A stretch of 40,391 nucleotides of DNA from an uncultured Eubacteriales bacterium (GCA_900540495.1 UQGA01000017.1:1-40391), one strand, 5' to 3'; counted from the first letter of the stretch, positions 1 to 7,168 are shown. Program-made: numbers and translations. The notes: a model not told the origin generated them from the letters alone.

Positions 1-120
1 TGTACGTATATGCCAGTTCGGTTGTCAAGGTGCCGCCCGTCAGGAACGACGTGTTGTCCGTGAGCTTCTCAATCTCCCCGTAGGCGTTGTTGGCCAGGCT
101 TTGCCGGACAGCCGCTACGG
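1..120 (-). pseudogene. RHS/YD-repeat fragment, runs off the left edge
   Basis: Read on the minus strand, about 38 codons give RHS-type sequence with motifs such as NNAYGEIEKLTDN and a terminal ELAYTY, typical of YD-repeat shells of polymorphic toxin or wall-associated proteins. No start codon is visible for it. It begins where the neighbouring membrane-protein gene ends and has the same orientation as the larger RHS remnant at 1242-1673. It could be the continuation of a disrupted RHS gene or the start of an orphan RHS tip whose remainder lies outside the window. Confidence 0.6.
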
Positions 121-1083
121 GCCGGCGTCCTCCCGCGCCTGCGCCGTATCCGCGTCACGGCGTCGCGCCGCCAGATACGCCGCGCCGCCCGCTGCAATCT
201 CCAGAATCATTTGTGTAATCCCAATCAGCAGGGTCTGCATCGCCATTCTTTGATACGCCTGATCCGTCGTATGCTGAAACCATGCGATACAAGTGCCGAA
301 AACCCTTGCGGTTACCAGGATGGATATCGCCGCAAGCCCGATCAGCATCGCCTTCCGCCCCTCCCGCGAACGATAGATATTGTATGCGATGAGCAGCAGC
401 AGGGCCAGCACCGTCGCCCCGTACCGGCAGCCCGGAAAGGCCCTCACGCCCTCCTTCGTATCGATCAATAGAAACAGCGCGGATGCAGAAAGCAGCGACA
501 GTGCGACAAGCCACAGCCAAAACCCGACGATGGACATCGGGCGCGGCCACCTTGCCTTCCCGTCTCCTGCGGCCGGCGCACACGTCTCCACGCTTACGCT
601 CTCGTGCGCCGGATTGCGCGCCATCGCCACAAACAGCGCGACCGTCCCCACCGTGATCTGCAGGACGACCTGCCCCACGCCGAGCAGAAAGGCATAGACG
701 TCGACCGGCCTCATTTCGATCAGATAGGGCTGCCCCTGGCCGACCGGGCGAACCCATATGCTCCCCGCAATGGGCAGGGAATTGGCAAGGATCGATATGG
801 CGATCACGCCGAGCAGCATCGCCCCCCTGCCCTTTGGAGCCCGGTAAATGTTGTTCACGGTAAGCAACAGCAGGAGCAGCACGGAAGCCCCATACACGCT
901 CCCACACACAGCATATCCTGCTTCGCCAAAATCCCAGAGAAAGACAGAGGCGAAACTGGCAACGGCAGAGAGTACGGAAAAGAGAATTAGAAAGCCCGGG
1001 ACGGTCATGGGCCGTGGCAGCCAAATCTCTCTGATGCGGTTTCGCTTGTCCGCGCTTTTGACTTGTTGCTTCTTTGTTTTCAT
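115..1083 (-). CDS. Internally duplicated polytopic membrane protein between RHS remnants
   Basis: This encodes a 322-residue membrane protein of unknown function. The start at 1083 is chosen because GGGAGGGG lies about 10 bases upstream; an ATG 27 codons earlier has no comparable site. Residues 24-157 and 180-308 are two copies of one module, each beginning RPM(T/S)(V/I)xGF and each carrying about four hydrophobic segments. The best matching stretches are YGASVLLLLLLTVNNIYR (64-81) and YGATVLALLLLIAYNIYR (221-238), each followed by a GRxAMLxGxxAISIL motif. The halves are joined by a polar linker (158-179), and the tail is charged. Lying between two RHS fragments in the same orientation, it could be a membrane-embedded immunity protein of a polymorphic toxin locus or an unrelated insertion; this role is inference only. 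Confidence 0.75.
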   Translation of the reverse strand: MKTKKQQVKSADKRNRIREIWLPRPMTVPGFLILFSVLSAVASFASVFLWDFGEAGYAVCGSVYGASVLLLLLLTVNNIYRAPKGRGAMLLGVIAISILANSLPIAGSIWVRPVGQGQPYLIEMRPVDVYAFLLGVGQVVLQITVGTVALFVAMARNPAHESVSVETCAPAAGDGKARWPRPMSIVGFWLWLVALSLLSASALFLLIDTKEGVRAFPGCRYGATVLALLLLIAYNIYRSREGRKAMLIGLAAISILVTARVFGTCIAWFQHTTDQAYQRMAMQTLLIGITQMILEIAAGGAAYLAARRRDADTAQAREDAGP

Positions 1084-1241
1084 CTGCCTTATCCCCTCCC
1101 TGCCACTTTTAACGCCATTTGTAAAAGTAAATGCTTTCTGCCTTGCTGTCTTGGGGAATTTCAACTGTCCTACATTTTCTTAGAATTTGCAACCGATACT
1201 GGATATGGTCCGGATGGTACTGGAAAGTCGGGGCGATGATA

Positions 1242-1673
1242 TCATTCCAAGCACGGGTCGATCTGCCTGCCGCCCGGCGCAGGGGTGCAATTCCTGTTGT
1301 CCGTCATGCGGTTGTCAAGATGCTGAACGACGGAAATGCTGTGTTGTTCGGAATGGTATGTTGTTCGGCGTCCATTCGAGCGTCCCTGCGCCTTGTACGC
1401 ATACGCCGTCGTGGCCGTCACGCCCGTGGACAGCGGCTGGCTCACCCCGGTCAGGCGGGAGAGCGCGTCGTAGGTATAGGTGGTGGTGCCGCGGCCATCG
1501 GTAACGGAGGTGTTGTTACCCAACATATCATAGGCCGACGACGTTGTCAAATCTGCCGTTACGTCATACCCCCCGAGCCGCTCGCCGTGACTGCCCAGCT
1601 TCGTCCGGTTCGCCGCGGCCACGGCCGCCGTCAGCGTCCGGTTCCCCAGCGCGTCGTACTCGGCGCGCACCAC
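1242..1673 (-). pseudogene. RHS/YD-repeat protein remnant
   Basis: The minus-strand reading frame holds clear YD repeats in its first ~97 codons: EYDALGNRTLT, AYDMLGNNTSVTDGRG and YTYDALSRLTGVSQP. After AYAYKAQG the sequence loses the RHS pattern and ends about 45 codons later. RHS proteins are normally well over a thousand residues, so this is a fragment. Upstream of codon 1 the frame stays open but is no longer RHS-like and enters the marR promoter region, marking a breakpoint near 1680. With the piece at 1-120 it brackets the membrane-protein gene, which suggests one RHS gene broken by insertion or an array of displaced RHS tips. Confidence 0.7.
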
Positions 1674-1683
1674 GATTGAGTGC

Positions 1684-1711
1684 TTGACAAACGCAAAGAA
1701 TCGCGTATAAT
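1684..1711 (+). promoter_or_regulatory. Promoter of the marR-MATE operon
   Basis: A perfect -35 TTGACA (1684-1689) and perfect -10 TATAAT (1706-1711) are separated by 16 bases. The predicted start near 1718 falls inside the adjoining operator copy. Confidence 0.85.
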
Positions 1712-1730
1712 AAGTAATTAGTTACCTATT
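1711..1730 (+). promoter_or_regulatory. Operator copy 1 (MarR-type)
   Basis: TAAGTAATTAGTTACCTATT abuts the -10 box and covers the predicted transcription start. It contains the dyad GTAA-4-TTAC. The same 20-mer with three central mismatches occurs inverted at 2252-2271, just ahead of the pump gene. This is the placement expected for autorepression by the MarR protein encoded next. Confidence 0.7.
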
Positions 1731-1757
1731 TGGAGCGAAACGCAGAGGTGGTTCCCC

Positions 1758-2189
1758 ATGATCCCATTCGGTTTGAAAATTGCCATTATCCATCGGGCGT
1801 TTCGAAAAAAACTGGACGAGAAAGCCTTCACCATGGGACTGACATCGGTGCAGCTTCGCGTGCTTGGCTCCATCAGCCGTTTGGAGGCTGCCGGGGAGAC
1901 GGAAATTCACCAGAACGATCTGGAGCGGCTTGAGCATATCACACATCCGGCGATGACCAAACATATCCGGCAGTTGGAGCGCAAAGGGTTCGTCCGGTGT
2001 GTTCCCAGCGAACAGGATCGAAGATACAAAAAAATTACCAGTACGGAACGGTCTGCCGGTATTCACAAAACAATCCTTGCGCATGACAGGGAGGTTTTTC
2101 AAGAATTGTGCAGAAACCTGACCCAAGAACAGCAGAATGCTCTCATGCAGTTCACCGATATCATCCTGAAAGACATTGATGCAAAATAA
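1758..2189 (+). CDS. MarR-family transcriptional regulator
   Basis: This 143-residue protein has the length and layout of MarR repressors: an N-terminal dimerisation helix, a winged helix-turn-helix centred on residues ~45-80 (LERLEHITHPAMTKHIRQLE), and a wing with EQDRRYKKI, the usual DRR signature. MarR proteins bind palindromes as dimers and release DNA on binding small aromatic or cationic compounds. A GAGGTGG ribosome site lies 6 bases before the ATG. It is followed 103 bases later by a MATE pump; both genes carry the same operator. The arrangement matches mepR-mepA of Staphylococcus aureus, where MepR represses itself and the pump. Its inducer is unknown. Confidence 0.92.
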   Translation: MIPFGLKIAIIHRAFRKKLDEKAFTMGLTSVQLRVLGSISRLEAAGETEIHQNDLERLEHITHPAMTKHIRQLERKGFVRCVPSEQDRRYKKITSTERSAGIHKTILAHDREVFQELCRNLTQEQQNALMQFTDIILKDIDAK

Positions 2190-2251
2190 ATGCCGCATGT
2201 TCCGGCAGTGCGCCAAGGGTCTCTTTCGACCCGCTGCCTCTTTTTTGCTCC

Positions 2252-2271
2252 AATAGGTAACAGGTTACTTA
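2252..2271 (-). promoter_or_regulatory. Operator copy 2 (MarR-type), upstream of the MATE gene
   Basis: On the minus strand this reads TAAGTAACCTGTTACCTATT, identical to the marR operator at 17 of 20 positions. The core GTAAC-2-GTTAC is a perfect dyad. It sits 5 bases ahead of the pump's ribosome-binding site. No strong separate promoter is seen, so it may block read-through, repress a weak local promoter, or loop with copy 1. Confidence 0.7.
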
Positions 2272-2292
2272 ATTTAGGAGGTCTATCTATCC

Positions 2293-3693
2293 ATGGAGAC
2301 AATGGCGCCTGAAAAACAGAGCCCCTTTGCCACAGAACCCATCGGGAGGCTCATTGTCAAATTTGCCGTGCCCAGCGTCATTGCGCTGCTGGTAAACTCT
2401 CTTTACAACATTGTCGATCAAATCTTTATCGGCAACGGGGTGGGCTATCTGGGCAACGGCGCCACCAACATCGTGTTCCCCATCACGATCATCGCCCTGG
2501 CCCTGGCCATGATGATCGGTAACGGTGGCGCCGCCTTCCTGAGTCTCAAACTGGGGGAAGGGCATGTGGACAGCGCGAAAAGGGGGATCGGCAACGCTGT
2601 GACCCTGGTGACCGTGGTCAGCATCATCCTGGCCGCAGCCTTCCTGCTTTTCATCAACCCGATCCTGACGTTGTTCGGCGCTACGGATACGCTGCGCCCC
2701 TATGCGCTGGACTATGGCCGGACGATTGGGATTGGCCTTCCGTTCATGATGATCTCCGGGGCCATCAACTCCATGATCCGTGCAGACGGCAGTCCCAAAT
2801 ACGCCATGTTCTCCATGGTCATCGGCGCTGTCCTCAATGTGATCCTTGACGCCATATTTATTTTTCCTCTGCAGATGGGCGTTCGGGGGGCGGCCATTGC
2901 CACGGTTATCGGCCAGATGGCCTCTTTTGTGGTGTCCGTTGCCTATCTGCCCCGGTTTCGGACGATCCGTTTCAGCAAATCCGCCTTTTGGCCGGAAGCC
3001 AGGGTCTGCTGCAACATTGTTGTCTTTGGCCTGAGCAGCTTCATCACACAGTTTGCCATTACCATTGTTATGGCGCTGACCAACAACCTGTTGGCCCAAC
3101 ATGGCGCACGATCCATCTACGGTTCCGACATCCCTCTGACGGCCACGGGCATTGTCATGAAGGTCAATCAGATTATGATTTCGATTTTGCTGGGCATTGC
3201 CACCGGCGCTCAGCCCATCATGGGCTTCAACTATGGGGCCAAGAACTTCCACCGGGTGAAGAAAACGCTGGAAATTTCACTGATTGCCTCGGAGATCATC
3301 TCCGTTCTGGCGTTCCTGTTGTTCCAGTTTGCCCCGATGTCCGTCATCTCCCTGTTCGGCTCCGAAGATGGTCTCTACAACGAATTTGCCGTCAAGGCCT
3401 TTCGCATTTTCCTGATGCTCTGCCCCCTGACCGGTTTCCAGACCGTCATTGCCGTCTACCTGCAGGCCGTGGGCAAGCCGGTCATGTCCGCGCTGCTCTC
3501 CCTGGCCCGTCAGATCATCTTTTTTGTGCCGACAGTGCTGCTGCTGCCCTTGGCGCTGGGTGTGGAAGGCGTCCTGTGGACCGGCCCCGTGGCGGACGGC
3601 CTCGCCTTCCTGATGTCCCTGGTGCTGCTCCTGTATGAGAGGCATCATTTGAAAAAAAGGCATGAGGCCCGTTTGAGCGTCCTGGCCCAATGA
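2293..3693 (+). CDS. MATE efflux transporter, MepA-like
   Basis: This 466-residue integral membrane protein has about 12 hydrophobic helices in two homologous halves. The N-terminal signature PIGRLIVKFAVPSVIALLVN followed by SLYNIVDQIFIG is characteristic of the MepA branch of the MATE family. Such pumps export cationic drugs, dyes or metabolites in exchange for Na+ or H+. TTAGGAGG lies about 11 bases before the ATG. The gene is downstream of a MarR regulator and directly behind an operator copy, so inducible, drug-responsive expression is likely. A kinase-like pseudogene follows after 22 bases. Substrate cannot be deduced. A second, different MATE pump is at 7184-8617. Confidence 0.93.
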   Translation: METMAPEKQSPFATEPIGRLIVKFAVPSVIALLVNSLYNIVDQIFIGNGVGYLGNGATNIVFPITIIALALAMMIGNGGAAFLSLKLGEGHVDSAKRGIGNAVTLVTVVSIILAAAFLLFINPILTLFGATDTLRPYALDYGRTIGIGLPFMMISGAINSMIRADGSPKYAMFSMVIGAVLNVILDAIFIFPLQMGVRGAAIATVIGQMASFVVSVAYLPRFRTIRFSKSAFWPEARVCCNIVVFGLSSFITQFAITIVMALTNNLLAQHGARSIYGSDIPLTATGIVMKVNQIMISILLGIATGAQPIMGFNYGAKNFHRVKKTLEISLIASEIISVLAFLLFQFAPMSVISLFGSEDGLYNEFAVKAFRIFLMLCPLTGFQTVIAVYLQAVGKPVMSALLSLARQIIFFVPTVLLLPLALGVEGVLWTGPVADGLAFLMSLVLLLYERHHLKKRHEARLSVLAQ

Positions 3694-3715
3694 TTGCAAA
3701 AGGAGGGTATGCATA

Positions 3716-4294
3716 ATGAAAAACAGAGTTATCACCATCAGCCGGGAGTTTGGCAGCGGAGGCCGCACCATTGGCAAACGCGTGGCGGAGGAGCTTGGAA
3801 TCCCCTGTTACGATAACGAGTTGCTGACGAAAATTGCCCAGGACAGCGGGTTTAATAGGGATTACATTCAGGAGACCGGCGAGTATGCACCCGGCGGGTT
3901 TCTGTCCAACACCTTCTCCCACCGGGGTTCCAGCCCCAACAATGCGGACTATCTCTGACAAATCCAGTACAAGATCATCTCGGAACTGGCAGAAAAAGGG
4001 CCCTGCGTCGTTGTGGGCCGTTGTGCAGACTATATCCTCAAAGACAAAGCGGACTGCCTGAAGATCTTCATCCATGCGGATGTGGCCTTTCGTGCGGAAC
4101 GGATCGTCAAGGTATATGGCGAGCGGGAACAATCCCCGGAGCAGCGGATTCGAGACAAGGATAAGCGCCGGGCGGCCTATCATCGTTTCTATACCGACAT
4201 GAAATGGGGCCACGCCCAGAACTACGACCTCACGCTCAATAGTGGGACCCTTGGAATCGATCGTTGCGTGGATATTATCAAAGCGCTTTCCTGA
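3716..4294 (+). pseudogene. Cytidylate-kinase-like gene interrupted by an in-frame TGA
   Basis: Read through one stop, this is a ~192-codon gene of the Cytidylate_kin2 family of P-loop kinases. It opens with ITISREFGSGGRTIGKRVAE (Walker-A-like GSGGRTIGK) and later has VVVGRCADYIL and a C-terminal helical region. The frame is intact on both sides of TGA at 3956-3958; homologues usually carry a bulky hydrophobic residue there, so TGG to TGA by one base change is the simplest explanation. An AGGAGGG ribosome site precedes the ATG. A GTG at 4013 could restart translation but would lack the P-loop. Other genes here use TGA as stop, so recoding is unlikely. It is probably the third gene of the marR-MATE operon. 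Confidence 0.8.
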
Positions 4295-4344
4295 CGGCAA
4301 CATTTCGGCATTATTTCGGGCAGGCGGAATCCTCTTGGATGAAC

Positions 4345-4459
4345 CATCTCCCCTTGCGGCCGTGCGGTCATTCACGGCAAGGCAGGCGCTGAAATAACAG
4401 GGACGCTGAAGGACATTGCGGAAGAGCCGGAAAAGAATCTGTCAATGCTGCCGGATTGA
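4345..4459 (+). other. Possible coding remnant, origin unknown
   Basis: One forward frame ends with HGKAGAEITGTLKDIAEEPE followed by KNLSMLPD and a stop at 4457-4459. It looks like a protein C-terminus but has no start or ribosome site and no recognised family. The rest of 4295-4489 shows nothing. GC content changes from low to high across this stretch. Confidence 0.2.
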
Positions 4460-4475
4460 TCGGATCAGTCATCCG

Positions 4476-4513
4476 GAAAAGAAACAGGCGCGGGGCCGCC
4501 GACGCGGCCCCGC
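4476..4513 (-). terminator. Rho-independent terminator of the amidase-like gene
   Basis: GCGGGGCCGC (4490-4499) pairs with GCGGCCCCGC (4504-4513) around the loop CGAC. On the minus strand the hairpin is followed by the T-rich tail TGTTTCTTTTCC. It lies 65 bases beyond the stop codon of the minus-strand gene at 4579. Confidence 0.7.
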
Positions 4514-4578
4514 AGGATGGGGATTGGAGTGGGGGGTTCCGCGGTCGGTACGCCATGCGCCGCCCGCAAGCCTGAGCA

Positions 4579-5496
4579 TCAGGCCGCAAAATAGTCCACG
4601 ATGCCCTCTACAATGGCCGCCGTAGCGCGCGCCATGAAGTCCGCATCGTTGAGGGTGCGGTCATCCGTGCTGTTGCTGATATGGCCCAGCACGATCGCCG
4701 CCACCGGCAGATCGATGCCGTTGAGCACCTCCCAGGTGGTCAGGTGCCGGATCGTCTCGCCGCCTACCTCGCGCGTGGGCATACCGGTCGCCGCCACATA
4801 GCGGTTGAGCACGCAGGAGGCGAGCCGGTCGCAGACCGTGACCTGATCGTGGTTCTTCGGCACGATCATCTGCGTGCCGCGCGTGCCGCCGGCATCGATA
4901 TAGTTGCACATGATCGACAGCGCGATTTCCGCGCCGCTGTTGTTCGCCGTACGGATGCGCACCGACGGATCAACGACCTCGCTTTCGCTCGAACGCGTCA
5001 TGATGACCGTGGCGCCCTCGGCTTCAAGCAGCGACCTCACGGCGTCGGCGTACGCAAAGTTGATCTTGTATTCCGCCACGCCGGTCGACGTGCCCTTATA
5101 CTTTGAGCCCTTGCTCTTGGCCGCATCGATCACAATCGTGTGACCGGCCAGCCGGCCGGGGGCCGGCGTTTCTTCATCGCCCGTACCCGCCATGCCGGGA
5201 GTCGCGTTCGGGTCTACCGTCGCGTTCGGGTCTACCGTCGCGTTCGGGTCTACCGTCGCGTTCGGGCCCGGTGTCGCCGTCGACTGCGACGGGGTGACGA
5301 TCATCGGAGAGGACGAAAGGGGCGGCTCCGCAGTGGCGTGCGCCTCCCGATAGGCCTCCACGGCAGGGGATATGACGCCGGCGGCCAGCCCATAGGTGGC
5401 CCCGCCGATCAGCAGCAGGATCAGCGCGCAGAGCACGCCGAACGACAGCGGGTTGTTGATGCGCAGACGTCTGCGCCGCGGTTTGATCTTCTTCAT
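4579..5496 (-). CDS. Membrane-anchored amidase_3-fold protein, catalytic residues mostly lost
   Basis: This 305-residue protein has a basic N-terminus (KPRRRRLR), one membrane helix (about 18-41), a low-complexity linker with PNATVD repeats (78-99) and a C-terminal domain (118-305) that follows N-acetylmuramoyl-L-alanine amidase_3. Family landmarks are visible: IVID, TGVAEYKIN, VIMTRSS, RIRTANN and LGHISN. Active enzymes bind zinc through His in DPGHGG, Glu in the E..x.N motif and His in SIHAN, and use a catalytic Glu in LVExGF. Here the first is DAAKSKG, Glu142 remains, SIHAN is SIMCN (Met196), and the catalytic Glu position is Val269. It is therefore probably a non-hydrolytic wall-binding protein. 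The start at 5496 has GAGAGGTGG upstream; a longer open frame lacks one. Confidence 0.8.
   Translation of the reverse strand: MKKIKPRRRRLRINNPLSFGVLCALILLLIGGATYGLAAGVISPAVEAYREAHATAEPPLSSSPMIVTPSQSTATPGPNATVDPNATVDPNATVDPNATPGMAGTGDEETPAPGRLAGHTIVIDAAKSKGSKYKGTSTGVAEYKINFAYADAVRSLLEAEGATVIMTRSSESEVVDPSVRIRTANNSGAEIALSIMCNYIDAGGTRGTQMIVPKNHDQVTVCDRLASCVLNRYVAATGMPTREVGGETIRHLTTWEVLNGIDLPVAAIVLGHISNSTDDRTLNDADFMARATAAIVEGIVDYFAA
5203..5266 (-). repeat. 18-bp tandem repeat in the linker of the amidase-like protein
   Basis: Three identical 18-base units (5203-5220, 5221-5238, 5239-5256) and a 10-base partial copy encode the NATVDP linker. Units are in frame, so copy-number change would alter linker length without breaking the protein. 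Confidence 0.9.
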
Positions 5497-5745
5497 GCGA
5501 ACCGTCCACCTCTCACCGGAATACCAATGCCATGCCTGCGCACGACCGGGCGCACGCGAAACAGGGGTTCCCCATCCATGCGCAGGACATGCCCGCAAAA
5601 ATCGCGTCCACCGGTCCGCCGCGCGCAATCGCCTGCGGATATGGTCATTTTATCACGACCGCAAGCGAATGTGTACGCCCGAAAAAAAGATTCACAAATT
5701 GTACATATGCCGGGCAGAAATTTCCTCGTCCTGCGCGCCAAAAGC

Positions 5746-5754
5746 TGGTATACT
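5746..5754 (+). promoter_or_regulatory. Extended -10 promoter giving a leaderless start
   Basis: TGGTATACT is an extended -10 (TGn plus TATACT). No good -35 is visible, which extended -10 promoters tolerate. The start codon begins 7 bases after the last base of the -10, so the transcript should start at or within a base or two of the ATG. The rest of 5497-5745 shows no gene. Confidence 0.6.
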
Positions 5755-5760
5755 GACAAT

Positions 5761-6657
5761 ATGCCCAGCCTGTATATCCACACCCTGTTCGGGTTTGCCG
5801 TGCGCGACCGGCTGCAAGGGCCGGCCGGGGCCGCAATCCGGCGCCATGGCGCCGCGTTCCTCGCGGGGCTGCCCGGCCCGGACATCTATTTTTACGACCG
5901 TTTCCCGCCGCCGCTGCTGCGACCGCACCAGAAGCGCACGGGCAACGCGCTGCATGACGCGCCCGCAGCCGAGGTGTTCGCCGCGCTCGTCGCCGCAGCG
6001 CGGGGGAACGGATCGCTTTCGGCCCATGCGCTCGGCTTCCTCTGCCACTATGCGCTCGACGCGGCGGCGCATCCCTTCGTCGAGGCCTCGCACCGGGGTC
6101 TGGATCATACGCGCTTTGAAATGCAGCTCGAGCTGCCGTTCTGCGCGCGCATGGGCAGCGACCTCCCCTCCGTGCCGCCCGACCGGCTCTATGCGCCGCC
6201 GCTTGCCGAACGTGGTCTGCTCGACGCGCTCGACGCGCTGCAATGCGACCTTGCGCAGGCCGTTGCGGGCGCGGGGGGGCCGGGCGTATATGCCCGCAGC
6301 TTCCGCAATTTCCGACGCGCATACGCCCTCTTGTACGACCCGGCCGCCCGCAAGCAGCGCCTGCTGCGCCGGTTTGAACGGCTTGCCGGGCGGCGCGTCG
6401 GCACGCTCTCCGGGTTTCTGATCGCGCCCGCGGCTGCGGAAGGGGCCGATCTGTTCAACGAGTCGCACGCGCCCTGGGCGGCGCCGTGGGCGCCCGGCGT
6501 TATCCGCACCGAATCCTTTTTTGACCTGTACGGGCAGGCGCTTGACGAGGCGCTCGCGCTTGCGCCGCTGCTGGCCGGCGCGCTGGCGGGCGGCGACGAC
6601 GCGCCGCTGCTCGAACGGCTGCAGGGAGGCAGTATGGCGCATGGAAAACCCGTTTGA
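5761..6657 (+). CDS. Zinc-dependent phospholipase C family protein
   Basis: This 298-residue protein belongs to the Zn_dep_PLPC family. It begins MPSLYIHTLFG, continues with GLPGPDIYFYD (36-46), GFLCHYALDAAAHPFVE (92-108) and DHTRFEMQLE (115-124). Likely zinc ligands are among His7, Asp41, His65, His96, Asp100, His104, His116 and Glu120. Secreted clostridial alpha-toxin enzymes have a signal peptide; none is present here, so this is a cytoplasmic member whose substrate is unknown. There is no ribosome site before the ATG, which fits leaderless translation from the extended -10 just upstream. A longer open frame upstream lacks family similarity and was rejected. The next gene starts inside its last codons. 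Confidence 0.85.
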   Translation: MPSLYIHTLFGFAVRDRLQGPAGAAIRRHGAAFLAGLPGPDIYFYDRFPPPLLRPHQKRTGNALHDAPAAEVFAALVAAARGNGSLSAHALGFLCHYALDAAAHPFVEASHRGLDHTRFEMQLELPFCARMGSDLPSVPPDRLYAPPLAERGLLDALDALQCDLAQAVAGAGGPGVYARSFRNFRRAYALLYDPAARKQRLLRRFERLAGRRVGTLSGFLIAPAAAEGADLFNESHAPWAAPWAPGVIRTESFFDLYGQALDEALALAPLLAGALAGGDDAPLLERLQGGSMAHGKPV

Positions 6658-7168
6658 TCCGAACCCGTTTGCCGGCCATACGGCCTGCTGCTTTACCGGG
6701 CACCGCCCCGCCGGCCTGCCGCAGTCAGCCGGCGGCATGGCGGCGCTGCGCCTTGCGCTCATGCGCGTCGTACAGGCCGCCTGCGACGGCGGCGTGCGCA
6801 CGTTCCTCGCCGGAGGGGCGCAGGGCTTTGACCAGCTTGCGGCCGAGGCGGTGCTGCTGCTGCGCGACGGGCTGCCGGATGTGCGTCTTCTGCTTGCGCT
6901 CCCCTCCCCGGCGCAGGCCGACGGCTGGAGCGACGCCGCGCGCGCACGCTACGGCGAAACGCTCCGCCGGGCCGACGGCGTATGGTACGCCGCGACCGGC
7001 GCGCCGGACGCCGCCGCCATGCGCCGCCGCAACCGCTATCTGGCCGACCATGCCGATTGCTGCATCGCCTATCTCCAGGCGGTATCGGGCGGAACCTTGT
7101 ATACCGTTCGCTATGCGCTTGCGCGCGGTCTTTTTGTCTGCAATCTTGCAGAATTCGTCAAAGCGTGA
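6641..7168 (+). CDS. YpsA/DUF1273-like SLOG-domain protein
   Basis: This 175-residue protein has the SLOG (SMF/DprA-LOG) Rossmann-like fold of the YpsA group: CCFTGHRPAGL (16-26), FLAGGAQGFDQLAAEAVL (55-72), LLLALPSP and a C-terminal YLQAVSGGTLYTVRYAL (144-160). SLOG domains bind nucleotides or NAD/ADP-ribose-type ligands; Bacillus YpsA influences cell division and oxidative stress, but no precise reaction is established. The ATG at 6641 has GGAGG 11 bases upstream and lies within the end of the phospholipase-family gene (17-base overlap), so translation is probably coupled. The ligand and partner are not shown by sequence. Confidence 0.82.
   Translation: MENPFDPNPFAGHTACCFTGHRPAGLPQSAGGMAALRLALMRVVQAACDGGVRTFLAGGAQGFDQLAAEAVLLLRDGLPDVRLLLALPSPAQADGWSDAARARYGETLRRADGVWYAATGAPDAAAMRRRNRYLADHADCCIAYLQAVSGGTLYTVRYALARGLFVCNLAEFVKA

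Noticed and set aside
3956..3958. TGA read as tryptophan or selenocysteine
   Set aside because: Other genes in the window end in TGA, no SECIS-like hairpin follows directly, and one TGG to TGA change explains it.
5140..5760. N-terminal extension of the phospholipase-family protein
   Set aside because: The extra frame overlaps the amidase-like gene antisense, is low-complexity Arg-rich, and the family starts at MPSLY.
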